Of a stretch of DNA of 58,698 nucleotides, positions 1-8,885 are shown one piece after another. The notes under the pieces are model-generated. The model had not been told where the DNA came from. It did not search any database and was given only the letters and a program-made list of their open reading frames with translations. Each line of letters opens with the position of its first letter. Within the stretch, counting starts at the first letter, position 1. The position numbers and the translations under genes are program-made. Source of the stretch: an uncultured bacterium (GTDB lineage: Bacteria; Cyanobacteriota; Vampirovibrionia; Gastranaerophilales; Gastranaerophilaceae); contig CADBOJ010000002.1 in assembly GCA_902796305.1 (NCBI GenBank), positions 1-58,698 of the forward strand, in the 5' to 3' direction.

Positions 1-36
1 AACGAGTTGCCTGCCGAAGAAGATTTTTCATTGTAA
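1..36 (+). CDS. C-terminal end of an upstream gene (partial)
   Basis: Frame 1 is open from the first base and reads NELPAEEDFSL before a TAA stop at 34-36. A clear hairpin terminator follows, which supports this being the true end of a plus-strand gene. Eleven residues are too few to identify the product. Confidence 0.5.
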   Translation, partial: NELPAEEDFSL

Positions 37-54
37 AACGATTAGTATAGACAG

Positions 55-97
55 TAAAAAACCCGCAGATATTATCCTTATCTGTGGTTTTTTTTAC
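55..97 (+). terminator. Rho-independent terminator
   Basis: An A-rich stretch leads into the stem CCGCAGATA/TATCTGTGG (one G-T wobble) with a short T-rich loop, followed by a run of eight T. It sits directly after the upstream partial gene and separates it from the next promoter. Confidence 0.8.
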
Positions 98-109
98 AAT
101 CAATAATTA

Positions 110-127
110 ATTGTAAATAATTGTAAA
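110..127 (+). promoter_or_regulatory. HLR1-like direct-repeat box
   Basis: Two perfect 8-mers ATTGTAAA are separated by TA. Read on the other strand this is TTTACAAT-TA-TTTACAAT, which fits the HLR1 consensus bound by the cyanobacterial response regulator RpaB. A third, inverted copy TTTACAAT lies at 93-100. The box is 82 nt before the inferred start at 210, and a TATAAA hexamer at 169-174 could be the -10. RpaB binding is inferred from similarity only. Confidence 0.5.
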
Positions 128-209
128 TATTACGCTAAAAATTCTAAAGTTTTTCTAAAAATTAACGATATAAAGGCTTGTATACAGATATCGAAAGGAG
201 AGATGCTTT

Positions 210-656
210 ATAGCAGAAATAAATAGCTATGGCGGTTATAACCCTAGTATGAATTCAAAATTTACTGCAAGAAAAAAAGCAGACACAAAAGACAAATTAC
301 AACAAGCTCAATCCAGGCAATCAGAAAGAACCAACTCAAAAAAACCAGCAAAAACTTTTATTGAACCAAGCAACACAAAGAAACCGGTGCAGTCTAATGG
401 TTCATTAAATACAAACAACAGAACTCCTGCTTATGAAGGTGATTTAAACGGCGACAGAAAGGTTGATAACAGTGATACTGCATACGCCAACAGAAGACTG
501 TACGAAGACGCAGTAACTGCCAATGCACAAGCTAGTATAAATATAAATAGGAACAATAATAATAAAGTAGATAGAAATTCTGCAACTCCTGCAAGCCCTG
601 CAACTCGTACACTCAATCATCCCCTAAGAGGGAGAAATGACATAGCAGCAGAGTAA
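210..656 (+). CDS. Small protein with dockerin-like loop; apparent ATA start
   Basis: Function unknown, 148 aa if started at ATA 210. The first in-frame ATG is at 249, but a strong Shine-Dalgarno AAAGGAG (194-200) lies 9 nt before ATA 210 and 48 nt before that ATG. The extra residues (IAEINSYGGYNPS) resemble the N terminus of the next gene (MSVNFGGNN..SKLTA against SYGGYNP..SKFTA), so translation probably begins at 210. The protein is low-complexity and rich in Asn, Lys and Thr. A segment near residue 75, GDLNGDRKVDNSD, matches the first calcium loop of type I dockerins; a second loop is not seen. No signal peptide or membrane segment is visible. It may form a unit with the following gene 66 nt downstream. 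Confidence 0.65.
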   Translation: MAEINSYGGYNPSMNSKFTARKKADTKDKLQQAQSRQSERTNSKKPAKTFIEPSNTKKPVQSNGSLNTNNRTPAYEGDLNGDRKVDNSDTAYANRRLYEDAVTANAQASININRNNNNKVDRNSATPASPATRTLNHPLRGRNDIAAE

Positions 657-722
657 TTTTCAATAAAAATATAATTTTTAAAAATAAAACAATTACAATA
701 CATATCAAAAGGAGGTATTTTT

Positions 723-1124
723 ATGTCAGTGAATTTTGGCGGAAATAATAACATACATTCAAAATTAACCGCACAGTCAAAGCAGGCAAATTCGTCAACA
801 AACAAACAACAAAAAATAGATAATATTTTCGAATCGACACCGGGTAGCAAGAAATCGGTTGAAAACCATACTCCCGGCAGAGGAAAAAGATATAGCCGAG
901 AAGAATTAATAGCATATCTTGGCGACGGATTTACAGCACCAGATTCATGGAATGAACAATATACATACTCAAACGATTTTGAAAGATATTCGAGTTCAGC
1001 AACGTTTAACAAAAAATCCGGTCAATGGGATATAAATGGCAAAAAAGGTGCTTTTGACAAATATGGAAATTTTGTAGAGGGTGCAAAGCTTGTAAAAGGA
1101 CAATATCAAGCCCCGCGAAAATAA
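723..1124 (+). CDS. Hypothetical small protein, paralogue-like to preceding gene
   Basis: Function unknown, 133 aa. A near-perfect Shine-Dalgarno AAAGGAGGT precedes ATG 723. The N terminus (MSVNFGGNNNIHSKLTA) resembles that of the preceding protein. The middle is polar and low-complexity. The C-terminal half (about 75-130) is more ordered, with aromatic residues and a repeated 'W.INGKKGAFDKYGNF' type segment. There is no signal peptide or membrane helix. A terminator follows directly. It looks like a lineage-specific family. Confidence 0.7.
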   Translation: MSVNFGGNNNIHSKLTAQSKQANSSTNKQQKIDNIFESTPGSKKSVENHTPGRGKRYSREELIAYLGDGFTAPDSWNEQYTYSNDFERYSSSATFNKKSGQWDINGKKGAFDKYGNFVEGAKLVKGQYQAPRK

Positions 1125-1141
1125 TTAAAACTTACTACTAA

Positions 1142-1198
1142 TAATAAAACCTCCATTATTCTTACAAAATAAAAGGATAGCGGAGGTTTTATTTGGTT
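1142..1198. terminator. Hairpin terminator between convergent genes
   Basis: The stem AAAACCTCC (1146-1154) pairs with GGAGGTTTT (1182-1190) around a 27-nt AT-rich loop, and a T-rich tract follows on the plus strand. It separates the plus-strand gene ending at 1124 from the minus-strand ligase gene ending at 1230 and could act in both directions. Confidence 0.65.
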
Positions 1199-1229
1199 TT
1201 TTGATTTAAACATCTTATATAACGAAACT

Positions 1230-2915
1230 CTACACTTTTATAAGTTCTCTAACATCGTTTCTTTTAACTTTTCTTGTCGTTGTTTTCGGAAGTTCCTGTT
1301 TAGAGATTATTACCGTTGTCGGGCGTTTATATTGCGCCAATCTTTCTGATAAGACTTTAACTTCGTATCTTATAATTTTATCGATATCTTCTTCTGATTT
1401 TTCATGATACAGATAATCTTTTGGAACTATTACAGCCGTAACTTCTTCAGAGCCGTCTTTTGAACCGAACATTTTCTTGGTACCAAGTACGCAAACCTCT
1501 GAAATATACTCGCTTTTTTCTAAAACGGCTTCAACTTCTTCAGGGAAAACTTTCTTTCCGCCTTGGAGAACAATCATATTCTTAATTCTTCCCGTTATAA
1601 AGATATGTCCGTCTTTATCGATTTTTGCAATATCTCCAGTATGTAGCCAACCGTTAGCATCGATGACTTCAGCAGTCATTTCAGGCTGGTTATGATAGCC
1701 TTTCATAACAGACGGACCTCTAAGCAAAAGCTCACCGTTTGATTTATCAATCATCGCTTCAAAATGTTTTAAAGGTCTTCCGACAGATGCCAGATTATTT
1801 CTTTTATCTGTATTAACTGATACTACGGGGCTTGTTTCCGACAAACCGTAACCTTGATAAACTTTAATTCCTATTCTTTCAAAAAATTCGCCTACTTCAA
1901 TATCTAACGGTGCTCCGCCTGAGATACAACCGAAGAAATGTCCGCCCATATTATCATGTATTTTTTTGAACATTAATTTTTTGACTGAATAAAAAGGTAT
2001 AAATTTTGCAATGTTGTACAAGATTTTAAAACCGGTTTGAACGGATTTTGGCGAACTTTTAATTTCTTTTTCAATACCTGCTTTTAAAAGTTTTAAAAAT
2101 GCAGGAACAACAAGCATAAATTGAACCTGTTTTTCTTTAATGATACTTAAAATATCTTTTGGTTTTAAACTTGTTGTATAGTATACCGTGTGACCAAAAT
2201 TAAGGAAAGTTGAAAATCCGACAGTCATTTCAAAAAGATGATTCATCGGTAAAATTGAAAGCATTGTTGTTTTCCTGTTATCAGGAAGAATAACGTTTAT
2301 TGCATCCGTTAAATCTTCCAATTGTGCATTCATATTTGCAAAAGAAATTTCAACACCCTTTGGCGAACCTGTTGTACCTGATGTATAGATAATTAAGGCT
2401 GTTGATTTTGAACTTCTCTGACGCCATTTTGCATCATATTTATCAGGAAGTGTATATATACTTGGAATCAAATCATTATGAGCATTTTCATCGTTTACAA
2501 TAATATGCTTAATTTCAGGTATTTCTTTTTGAAGTTCAAGTGCAGTATTTAAATAATATTGAGAAACAAGCATAACCTCCGGCAAGCAATCTTTTAATAT
2601 TGAAGCAAGCTCATATTTAGAAAGCTTTATATCAAGAGGGATTGTAATTCCGCCGGCAAGAACAGATGCAAATACACATGCACCATACTCAGGCTTGGAT
2701 TCGGATAATATAGCAACTCCAGCGCCTTTTTTAAGTCCTATGTCTTCTATAAGGTATCTTGCGATTTTCCTTGACATCATGCCAAGACCTTTATAGGTAA
2801 ATTCCTTCCAGCCATACTGACTCTTTATGCCAAGGGCGACTCTTTGCTCAAACATTGCCGTTCTGTTTTCAATAAGTGATAAAATCTTACTGCTTCTTAA
2901 TTCTCCCCGACTCAT
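1230..2915 (-). CDS. AMP-forming acyl-CoA synthetase (long-chain fatty acid ligase type)
   Basis: This 561-aa adenylate-forming enzyme of the ANL superfamily should activate a carboxylic acid, probably a fatty acid, with ATP and CoA. Visible motifs in order are the P-loop IIYTSGTTGSPKG (near 175), GYGLSETSP (near 350), the hinge and ATP-binding GWLHTGDIAKID..GRIKNMI (near 430-450) and the C-terminal catalytic lysine region PKTTTRKVKR near the end. The length is normal for bacterial FadD-like ligases. AAGGAA precedes the ATG. It lies about 130 nt downstream of the hydrogenase operon but beyond that operon's terminator. Substrate chain length cannot be read from the sequence; an acyl-ACP synthetase is an alternative. 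Confidence 0.9.
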   Translation of the reverse strand: MSRGELRSSKILSLIENRTAMFEQRVALGIKSQYGWKEFTYKGLGMMSRKIARYLIEDIGLKKGAGVAILSESKPEYGACVFASVLAGGITIPLDIKLSKYELASILKDCLPEVMLVSQYYLNTALELQKEIPEIKHIIVNDENAHNDLIPSIYTLPDKYDAKWRQRSSKSTALIIYTSGTTGSPKGVEISFANMNAQLEDLTDAINVILPDNRKTTMLSILPMNHLFEMTVGFSTFLNFGHTVYYTTSLKPKDILSIIKEKQVQFMLVVPAFLKLLKAGIEKEIKSSPKSVQTGFKILYNIAKFIPFYSVKKLMFKKIHDNMGGHFFGCISGGAPLDIEVGEFFERIGIKVYQGYGLSETSPVVSVNTDKRNNLASVGRPLKHFEAMIDKSNGELLLRGPSVMKGYHNQPEMTAEVIDANGWLHTGDIAKIDKDGHIFITGRIKNMIVLQGGKKVFPEEVEAVLEKSEYISEVCVLGTKKMFGSKDGSEEVTAVIVPKDYLYHEKSEEDIDKIIRYEVKVLSERLAQYKRPTTVIISKQELPKTTTRKVKRNDVRELIKV

Positions 2916-3005
2916 AATTTATTCCTTAGTTAACCTTTTACAACACTATTACAACTATTTTAATACTCTAAACTTTAAAAATCAAAAAATTTAATATTTA
3001 AATAT

Positions 3006-3040
3006 AAAAACAGCCGCAAAAAGATTTGCGGCTGTTTAAT
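3006..3040 (-). terminator. Terminator of the hydCBA operon
   Basis: A 13-bp stem, AAACAGCCGCAAA (3008-3020) with TTTGCGGCTGTTT (3025-3037), has a 4-nt loop. On the minus strand it is followed by TTTTTATATTT, directly after the hydA stop at 3044. Confidence 0.85.
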
Positions 3041-3043
3041 TTA

Positions 3044-4813
3044 TTATTCTCCGACTGAAATGTAGCAGTCTTTTCTTCTGTCTTTATAATATGTATGAAG
3101 CAATTCGTGCGCTTTATGTGAATTTGGAGCTTCAAGAAATTCGTCATACAATTTCTTAATAGACGGATTTAGATGAGATTTTCTTTGAGGAAGTTCTCTA
3201 TCCTCTTTGTACAAGCCCTCTGCACGTTTTTCTTTGATTAAAGAATTATCGCAGCTTCTTGGCTGTCCGCCGCCGTTTATACATCCTCCGGGGCATGCCA
3301 TAACTTCAAGCATCTGGAATTTGTTTGTACCTGCTATGATTTCCTGCAAAGATTTTTCTGCTTCTTTCAATGTTGATACAACTCTGACTGTCAACTTAGT
3401 GCCTTTAAGGTCAAGTTCAACATCTTTACATCTTTCGTTTTCACCCGTACCTCTCATTGCTTTGATATCAACATCTTGAAGTTCTTCACCTGTTGCCATT
3501 TCATAGGCAGTTCTGACTGCAGCTTCTGCAACACCGCCTGATGCACCAAATATTGTACCGGCACCGGTATATTCCGCAAACGGGCTGTCGGCAGTTTCAG
3601 GTTCAAGAGCATTAAAATCTATTCCTGCGCTTTTTATCATTCTGCCCAGCTCTTTTGTTGTAAGAACAAAATCCGTATCCTGTTTTCCGTCTTGAGATAA
3701 TTCTTCACGTTTAGCTTCAAACTTCTTAGCTGTACACGGCATTATAGCAACAACTGTTAGATTTTCACGGCTTACACCGAGTTTTTCGGGTAAAAATTTA
3801 ACCAAAACAGGAGATTGCATCGACATAGGTGACTTACAGCTTGAAAGGTGATGCATAAGTTCCGGGTGAGTTGTTTCCAAATATTTAATCCATGCAGGAC
3901 AGCATGAAGTAAACAAGGGAAGATTTTCACCTGACTTAACTCTTCCTAAAAATTCGGTTGCTTCTTCCATGATTGTTAAATCAGCGCCGAAATTAGTATC
4001 AAATACCATATCAAAGCCGATTTTTTTGAGTGCTGCATTTAATTTACCGATTGAATTTTCACCCGGCTCAAGTCCGAACATTTCACCGATTGCAACACGA
4101 ACAGACGGAGCCATATGAACTACAACTTTCTTTTCGGGATTTGTTATATGCTCCCAAACTTGTTCAACATCATTATGGATTGTTAAAGCGCCCGTCGGAC
4201 AAACTGCAACACATTGACCGCAATTAACGCATTCAACATCAGCTAAATGTTTACCTGCCATAGGTTGTACTTGAGTTCTTGAGCCTCTGTTTGCAAATCC
4301 TAAAACACCCGACTGGAATTCCGAACATGCTCTTACACACGCACCGCATAAAATACATTTATTCGGGTCACGTACAATAGAAGGACTGCTGCAATCAACA
4401 GGAAGCATATTATCACGTTCCGCATATTTAATTTCGGTAATGCCGTATTCTTCAGAATATTTTTGAAGTTCACAGTCGCCCGAACGTTCGCAGGTTAAAC
4501 ATTTTCTGTCATGGTTAGCAAGAAGCAATTCCAAAACAGTTTTTCTTATTTTTCTTACCCTTTGAGTATTAAGTTTTACTTTTATACCCGGAGCAGGAGG
4601 CATTGTACATGATGAATTAATCATCTTGGAACCGTTCGGATTTTCAACTTCAACTACACACATTCTGCAAGCACCGAAGGATGTTAAGTCCGGTCTGTAA
4701 CACAATGTGGGAACATTAAATCCGGCTTTTCTGATTACTTCAAGAAGGTTTTTTTCGTCGGTAAATTCAACTTCTTTGCCTTCAATAATTAAAGTTTTCT
4801 TTTCGTCTGTCAT
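3044..4813 (-). CDS. hydA: [FeFe] hydrogenase catalytic subunit (HydA/HndD)
   Basis: Catalytic subunit of a multimeric cytoplasmic [FeFe] hydrogenase, making or oxidising H2. The N-terminal 2Fe-2S ferredoxin-like domain (about 1-80) is followed by a His-Cys cluster region (HDRKCLTCERSGDC, near 100), two 4Fe-4S motifs (CILCGACVRAC and CVNCGQCVAVC) and the H-cluster domain with TSCCPAW, MPCTAKK and ACPGGCINGGGQ. All cluster cysteines appear intact. A C-terminal small-subunit-like tail completes a 589-aa protein. I chose ATG 4813 over TTG 4825 because the TTG sits almost on top of the Shine-Dalgarno AGGAAGGG. It is last in the hydC-hydB-hydA operon, a composition known from NAD(P)- and ferredoxin-linked electron-bifurcating hydrogenases. 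Maturation genes hydE/F/G are not in this window. Confidence 0.95.
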   Translation of the reverse strand: MTDEKKTLIIEGKEVEFTDEKNLLEVIRKAGFNVPTLCYRPDLTSFGACRMCVVEVENPNGSKMINSSCTMPPAPGIKVKLNTQRVRKIRKTVLELLLANHDRKCLTCERSGDCELQKYSEEYGITEIKYAERDNMLPVDCSSPSIVRDPNKCILCGACVRACSEFQSGVLGFANRGSRTQVQPMAGKHLADVECVNCGQCVAVCPTGALTIHNDVEQVWEHITNPEKKVVVHMAPSVRVAIGEMFGLEPGENSIGKLNAALKKIGFDMVFDTNFGADLTIMEEATEFLGRVKSGENLPLFTSCCPAWIKYLETTHPELMHHLSSCKSPMSMQSPVLVKFLPEKLGVSRENLTVVAIMPCTAKKFEAKREELSQDGKQDTDFVLTTKELGRMIKSAGIDFNALEPETADSPFAEYTGAGTIFGASGGVAEAAVRTAYEMATGEELQDVDIKAMRGTGENERCKDVELDLKGTKLTVRVVSTLKEAEKSLQEIIAGTNKFQMLEVMACPGGCINGGGQPRSCDNSLIKEKRAEGLYKEDRELPQRKSHLNPSIKKLYDEFLEAPNSHKAHELLHTYYKDRRKDCYISVGE

Positions 4814-4831
4814 AATACTTACCAACCCTTC

Positions 4832-6691
4832 CTACTCTTTACCTATTGCCTTAAACGGACAAGCATTTAAGCACGCTTCGCATTTAATACATTTATTCTG
4901 ATCAATCTTATGAGGATTTTTAACAGTTCCTTCGATTGCTCCGACAGGACAAGTTCTTGCACATTTTGTACAGCCTTTACATAATTCCGGATTAATTGAA
5001 ATCTTTTTCATAGCGGTACAAACTCCTGCCGGACATTTGTGGTCGCGGATATGAGCAATGTATTCATCTTTAAAGTATTTTAAAGTTGATAATACAGGAT
5101 TAGGCGCTGTTTTACCCAAACCGCAAAGTGAACCGTCAACCACTGTACGTGCTAAATCCTCAAGAATTTCGAGGTCTTTCATTTCACCTTTGCCTTTAAC
5201 GATTTTTTCAAGGATTTTTAACATATTTTTAGTACCTTCACGACAAGGTACACATTTACCGCAAGATTCATTCTTTGTGAAGTTCATAAAGAAACGTGCA
5301 ACTTCAACCATGCAAGTATCTTCAGCCATTACTACAAGACCGCCTGAACCAACCATTGCGCCCACTGATTTTAATGTATCATAGTCCATAGGAAGATCAA
5401 GGTGTTCTTCGGTTAAGCATCCGCCTGACGGACCACCGATTTGAACGGCTTTAAATTTCTTACCGCCTCTGATACCGCCTCCGATATCAAAAATTATTTC
5501 TCTTAAAGTAGTTCCCATAGGCACTTCGATAAGACCGGTGTTATTTACTTCACCCGTTAAAGCAAATGTTTTTGTACCTTTAGCATTTTCAGTGCCCATA
5601 CTGCTAAACCAGTCGGCACCTCTTAATATAATTACCGGAACATTTGCGAGCGTTTCTACATTGTTGATTAAAGTAGGTCTTCCAAATAAACCTTTATTTG
5701 CAGGGAACGGAGGTTTAGATTTTGGCATACCTCTTTCACCCTCAATTGATGCTAAAAGCGCAGTTTCTTCACCGCAAACAAAAGCTCCGGCACCCTCTTT
5801 AATATGAACCGTGAAAGAAAAATCCGAACCGAGAATATTTTTTCCGAGGAAGTGTCTTTCTTCAGCATCAGCTATTGCTTTTCTTAGACGTTTAATTGCA
5901 AGAGGATATTCCGCACGAACATAAATATAAGCTTCATCTGCACCTACCGCAAACCCTGCAATTGCCATACCTTCAAGAAGCTTATGCGGGTCGCCTTCCA
6001 TAACACTTCTATCCATGAATGCGCCCGGGTCGCCTTCATCCCCGTTACATACAACATAGGATTTTCCACCCTTATTAGCAGCAGTAAATTTCCATTTTGA
6101 ACCGGTCGGAAAACCGCCACCGCCTCTTCCTCTTAAGCCTGATTTTGTTATTTCTTCAATAACCCAATCAGGGTCATTTTTTTCAATTATATTTGCTAAA
6201 GCCTCGTAACCTCTAACAGAAATTGCTTCATCAATTGATTCGGCATTAATTTTACCGCAATTTGCTAAAGCCGTTCTGGTTTGTTTAGCATAAAAATTAA
6301 TATCATCATTTTTATGAACATGTTCGCCCGACTTAGGATCGGTATATAAAAGTCTTTCAACCGGAGTATTATTTTTAATATGGCTTTCAACAATTTCTTC
6401 CACATCTTCCGCTTTAACTTTTACATAAGTAACGTGTTTATCCGGAATAATAACAAGAACGCCTTGTTCACAAAAACCGTGGCATCCGGTCGGAACTATT
6501 GTTACTTTATCATAATCGGTTAATGTTGAAACATTTGCGCCTAATTCCTTAAATTTTTCAATAACTTTCAAGGAACCGTTTGCAACACAACCTGTTCCTG
6601 CACAAACAAGAACTCTTAAACCTTGCTCTTGGATATGCTTTTGAGCTTTCTCCTGCTCATCTTTTATACTGGTCATTAAATCTGTAGTCAT
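4832..6691 (-). CDS. hydB: Hydrogenase flavoprotein subunit (HydB/HndC, NuoF-like)
   Basis: Flavin subunit of the hydrogenase, expected to bind FMN and NAD(P)H and split electrons between ferredoxin and the pyridine nucleotide. The 619 aa comprise an N-terminal thioredoxin-like 2Fe-2S domain (CAGTGC and GCHGFC, about 28-115), a NuoF core with the glycine-rich GRGGGGFPTG (near 190) and SLBB region, a 4Fe-4S motif ESCGKCVPCREG (near 480), and a C-terminal ferredoxin domain with CKGCTKCARTC and CIKCEACLNAC. The fused N-terminal domain takes the place of a separate HndB. The Shine-Dalgarno AGAGGAAG lies inside the end of hydC, and only one base separates the two genes, suggesting translational coupling. 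Confidence 0.95.
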   Translation of the reverse strand: MTTDLMTSIKDEQEKAQKHIQEQGLRVLVCAGTGCVANGSLKVIEKFKELGANVSTLTDYDKVTIVPTGCHGFCEQGVLVIIPDKHVTYVKVKAEDVEEIVESHIKNNTPVERLLYTDPKSGEHVHKNDDINFYAKQTRTALANCGKINAESIDEAISVRGYEALANIIEKNDPDWVIEEITKSGLRGRGGGGFPTGSKWKFTAANKGGKSYVVCNGDEGDPGAFMDRSVMEGDPHKLLEGMAIAGFAVGADEAYIYVRAEYPLAIKRLRKAIADAEERHFLGKNILGSDFSFTVHIKEGAGAFVCGEETALLASIEGERGMPKSKPPFPANKGLFGRPTLINNVETLANVPVIILRGADWFSSMGTENAKGTKTFALTGEVNNTGLIEVPMGTTLREIIFDIGGGIRGGKKFKAVQIGGPSGGCLTEEHLDLPMDYDTLKSVGAMVGSGGLVVMAEDTCMVEVARFFMNFTKNESCGKCVPCREGTKNMLKILEKIVKGKGEMKDLEILEDLARTVVDGSLCGLGKTAPNPVLSTLKYFKDEYIAHIRDHKCPAGVCTAMKKISINPELCKGCTKCARTCPVGAIEGTVKNPHKIDQNKCIKCEACLNACPFKAIGKE

Positions 6692-6692
6692 A

Positions 6693-7184
6693 TTAAGCTT
6701 CCTCTTTCATTAATGTATCAAGAACTATACTTATTGCATCAGATGTCATTTGAGGATAAACTTTATCATTTATCATAACAACGGGTGCAAGTCCGCATGC
6801 ACCAAGACAACTTACTGTTTCAAGAGAGAATAAGCCGTTGTCACTGGTTAATTTGCCGTCTTTCAGATTTAGCTTGCTTCTTATTGCATTTAACACAGGC
6901 ATTGAGCCTCTAACGTGGCATGCTGTACCGTCGCAAACTTTAATTTCAAATTTACCTTTCGGTTCAAGTGAAAATTGTGCATAAAAAGTCGCAACTCCGT
7001 ACACGGTTGCGGGTGATAAATCTTCAACACGTTCGCCGATGTATGTTAAGACTTCTTCCGGAAGGTATCTGTATACTTCTTGAACAGCCTGCAACATGGC
7101 AATTAAATAAGATTTTTTGTACTCAAACTTTTCAAGGATTTTATCTATTTCCCGAAAGTCAACTACCGTAGATGTTCTACTCAT
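6693..7184 (-). CDS. hydC: Hydrogenase 2Fe-2S subunit (HydC/HndA, NuoE-like)
   Basis: Thioredoxin-fold 2Fe-2S subunit, 163 aa, feeding electrons within the hydrogenase complex. The N-terminal helical bundle (about 1-75) contains the LQAVQEVYRYLPEE and VYGVATFYAQF motifs of the NuoE family. The cluster ligands are CDGTAC and, about 40 residues on, CLGAC. Length is normal. It is the first gene of hydCBA; the Shine-Dalgarno TAGGAG lies before ATG 7184. The upstream gap to the next gene is about 90 nt and AT-rich; TTGTCA with TAAATT 17 nt downstream is a possible promoter but not a strong one. Confidence 0.93.
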   Translation of the reverse strand: MSRTSTVVDFREIDKILEKFEYKKSYLIAMLQAVQEVYRYLPEEVLTYIGERVEDLSPATVYGVATFYAQFSLEPKGKFEIKVCDGTACHVRGSMPVLNAIRSKLNLKDGKLTSDNGLFSLETVSCLGACGLAPVVMINDKVYPQMTSDAISIVLDTLMKEEA

Positions 7185-7273
7185 TTATTTTCTCCTACGT
7201 TCCAGTATTTATAATAGTAATCACTTATAATAATTTATCATGAACAAAATTTAGTGACAATATTATATATATA

Positions 7274-8284
7274 CTAATTTTCTTTATCGTTTTTTTCCGT
7301 AAGATAATTTATAAATTGAGCTTGAATATCCGTAATTATTGAAAAAACAAAAAATATAAAAGGCAATGATACAATCAGTAATACTAAAGACAATATAAAC
7401 AATAACAAATCTTCTCCGTATATAAAACCGGAAATTCCGCTTAATGTAACGGGGTTTAACTCTTTAACAAGATTAAAAACAGAATCAAAAACAATAACAA
7501 GGCATACAAATATAATATTGAACAATATTGAGAAGCCGACATATTTAAAATATCCGGCAGGAGATTCGGATATAATTTTTAAAATACGCTTAAATTTAAA
7601 AAATGAGCTGAAATTCAAATCAAGAATATAAGGGATTATTGCAGCAGAAAGATATAGAAACATAATAAACGCAATAATACCGACAATTACATACACCGCC
7701 AGCGAACGTAATTGAGTAAAAAACCATACTAAATCAGGAGTATCTGCTGATAGCTTATCAAAATAAATGTAAACTGATTTACAGGCAAGAATTGACACTA
7801 TCAGAGCCGGAACGGAATTAATTACGCAACCCAGTATTGCAAAAAAACCTTTCTTAAAGCAATTGGAAAAATTCCTTACCGCAATTAGGTTTTCTTTCTT
7901 ATATAAAATTCTGTTGTGAGCATTAAAAATAAAAAATCCGACAGGAAAAGCAAGAACCAACATTGCAAGTATAATAATACCCGAAGCTAGCAATTTATGA
8001 AATTCAAATCCGTAACACATAAGCTGACATATATCAAAGCCTATTAAAAACGGTGCAACAACAGGAAAACCAACAAAGGAATATAAATTTTTCGGAGTAA
8101 AATTCAATAAAGAAAGGGATACTCTTTCTTCAATACCGTCAAAATACATATAAGAAGTAAAGTAGCTTCTTATAATTCCTAAAAACAGGTACAGCAATAA
8201 AAATGAACAAACAACAGTCATTTTTTTGCAGAAATTTTTTTGACCGAAAATATATGTTAACGCCGATTCAAGGTTAAATTTCAT
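7274..8284 (-). CDS. Polytopic membrane protein of unknown function
   Basis: A 336-aa integral membrane protein with about six hydrophobic segments (near 20-45, 65-85, 85-110, 145-168, 190-225, 250-275 and 290-320). A weak resemblance to DUF4013-type proteins (short N-terminal amphipathic region, then paired helices) is an impression only. No catalytic motif is visible. GGAG precedes ATG 8284. The gene is co-oriented with hydCBA and 89 nt upstream of it, so it might be read into the operon, but a functional link is not evident. Confidence 0.7.
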   Translation of the reverse strand: MKFNLESALTYIFGQKNFCKKMTVVCSFLLLYLFLGIIRSYFTSYMYFDGIEERVSLSLLNFTPKNLYSFVGFPVVAPFLIGFDICQLMCYGFEFHKLLASGIIILAMLVLAFPVGFFIFNAHNRILYKKENLIAVRNFSNCFKKGFFAILGCVINSVPALIVSILACKSVYIYFDKLSADTPDLVWFFTQLRSLAVYVIVGIIAFIMFLYLSAAIIPYILDLNFSSFFKFKRILKIISESPAGYFKYVGFSILFNIIFVCLVIVFDSVFNLVKELNPVTLSGISGFIYGEDLLLFILSLVLLIVSLPFIFFVFSIITDIQAQFINYLTEKNDKEN

Positions 8285-8433
8285 TACAAAACTCCAAAAT
8301 TCTATCCGAAATTACTATAACATAATATGAAGTTATGAAAAAAAATGTTAAAAATTTTAATAAACAGAAAAAATCTAGAAAAGTATAATTTACTACGGTT
8401 AAAATCGGCAATGAAATAAATTAAATAATCCCT

Positions 8434-8439
8434 GATAAT
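8434..8439 (+). promoter_or_regulatory. -10 element of a predicted leaderless promoter
   Basis: GATAAT ends 6 nt before ATG 8446 (spacer GTATTT), and no Shine-Dalgarno lies in between. Transcription would start at or next to the A of the ATG. The same exact spacing recurs at many genes in this window. Confidence 0.5.
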
Positions 8440-8445
8440 GTATTT

Positions 8446-8835
8446 ATGCATAATTCAACTTGGTATAACGGTTTAACAAAACCTCCATTTTCACCGCCTG
8501 ATTGGTTGTTTGCACCGGTATGGAGTGTTTTATATTTCCTAATTGCATTATCGCTCATTATTTATTCGGTCAAAAAAACAAATTTAAACAAAGTTAAAGG
8601 ATATGTATGTTTTGGGTTGCAAATTATATTGAATTTCCTGTGGATTCCTGCCTTTTTTGCACTCAAAAATATAACACTTGCGCTTATTATTGTGATTTTG
8701 CTTAATATTTTTATCATAATGACCGTAAGGTATTTTTTCGCTGTTTCAAAGGTTGCTTCACTGTTGCTTGTTCCATATTTAATCTGGACATTATTTGCAA
8801 CATATTTGAATTTCAGTTATTTGATTTTAAATTAA
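8446..8835 (+). CDS. tspO: TspO/MBR family protein (tryptophan-rich sensory protein)
   Basis: A 129-aa membrane protein with the family's N-terminal signature WYNGLTKPPFSPPDWLF.PVW and four or five transmembrane helices. TspO/MBR proteins bind tetrapyrroles and cholesterol-like ligands and are tied to stress and porphyrin handling. The protein is shorter than the usual 150-160 aa because it starts just ahead of the first motif. Some C-terminal tryptophans are retained (LIWTLFATYLNF). Monocistronic, with a predicted leaderless start. Confidence 0.88.
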   Translation: MHNSTWYNGLTKPPFSPPDWLFAPVWSVLYFLIALSLIIYSVKKTNLNKVKGYVCFGLQIILNFLWIPAFFALKNITLALIIVILLNIFIIMTVRYFFAVSKVASLLLVPYLIWTLFATYLNFSYLILN

Positions 8836-8836
8836 A

Positions 8837-8868
8837 AATTCCGCCCGACAAACCTGCCGAGCGGAATT
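8837..8868. terminator. Bidirectional hairpin terminator
   Basis: AATTCCGC pairs with GCGGAATT, and an inner CG pair is possible. T-rich flanking sequence on the minus strand suits the gene ending at 8886; the plus side serves the TspO gene. Confidence 0.7.
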
Positions 8869-8885
8869 AATATGTTTTTATTAAA

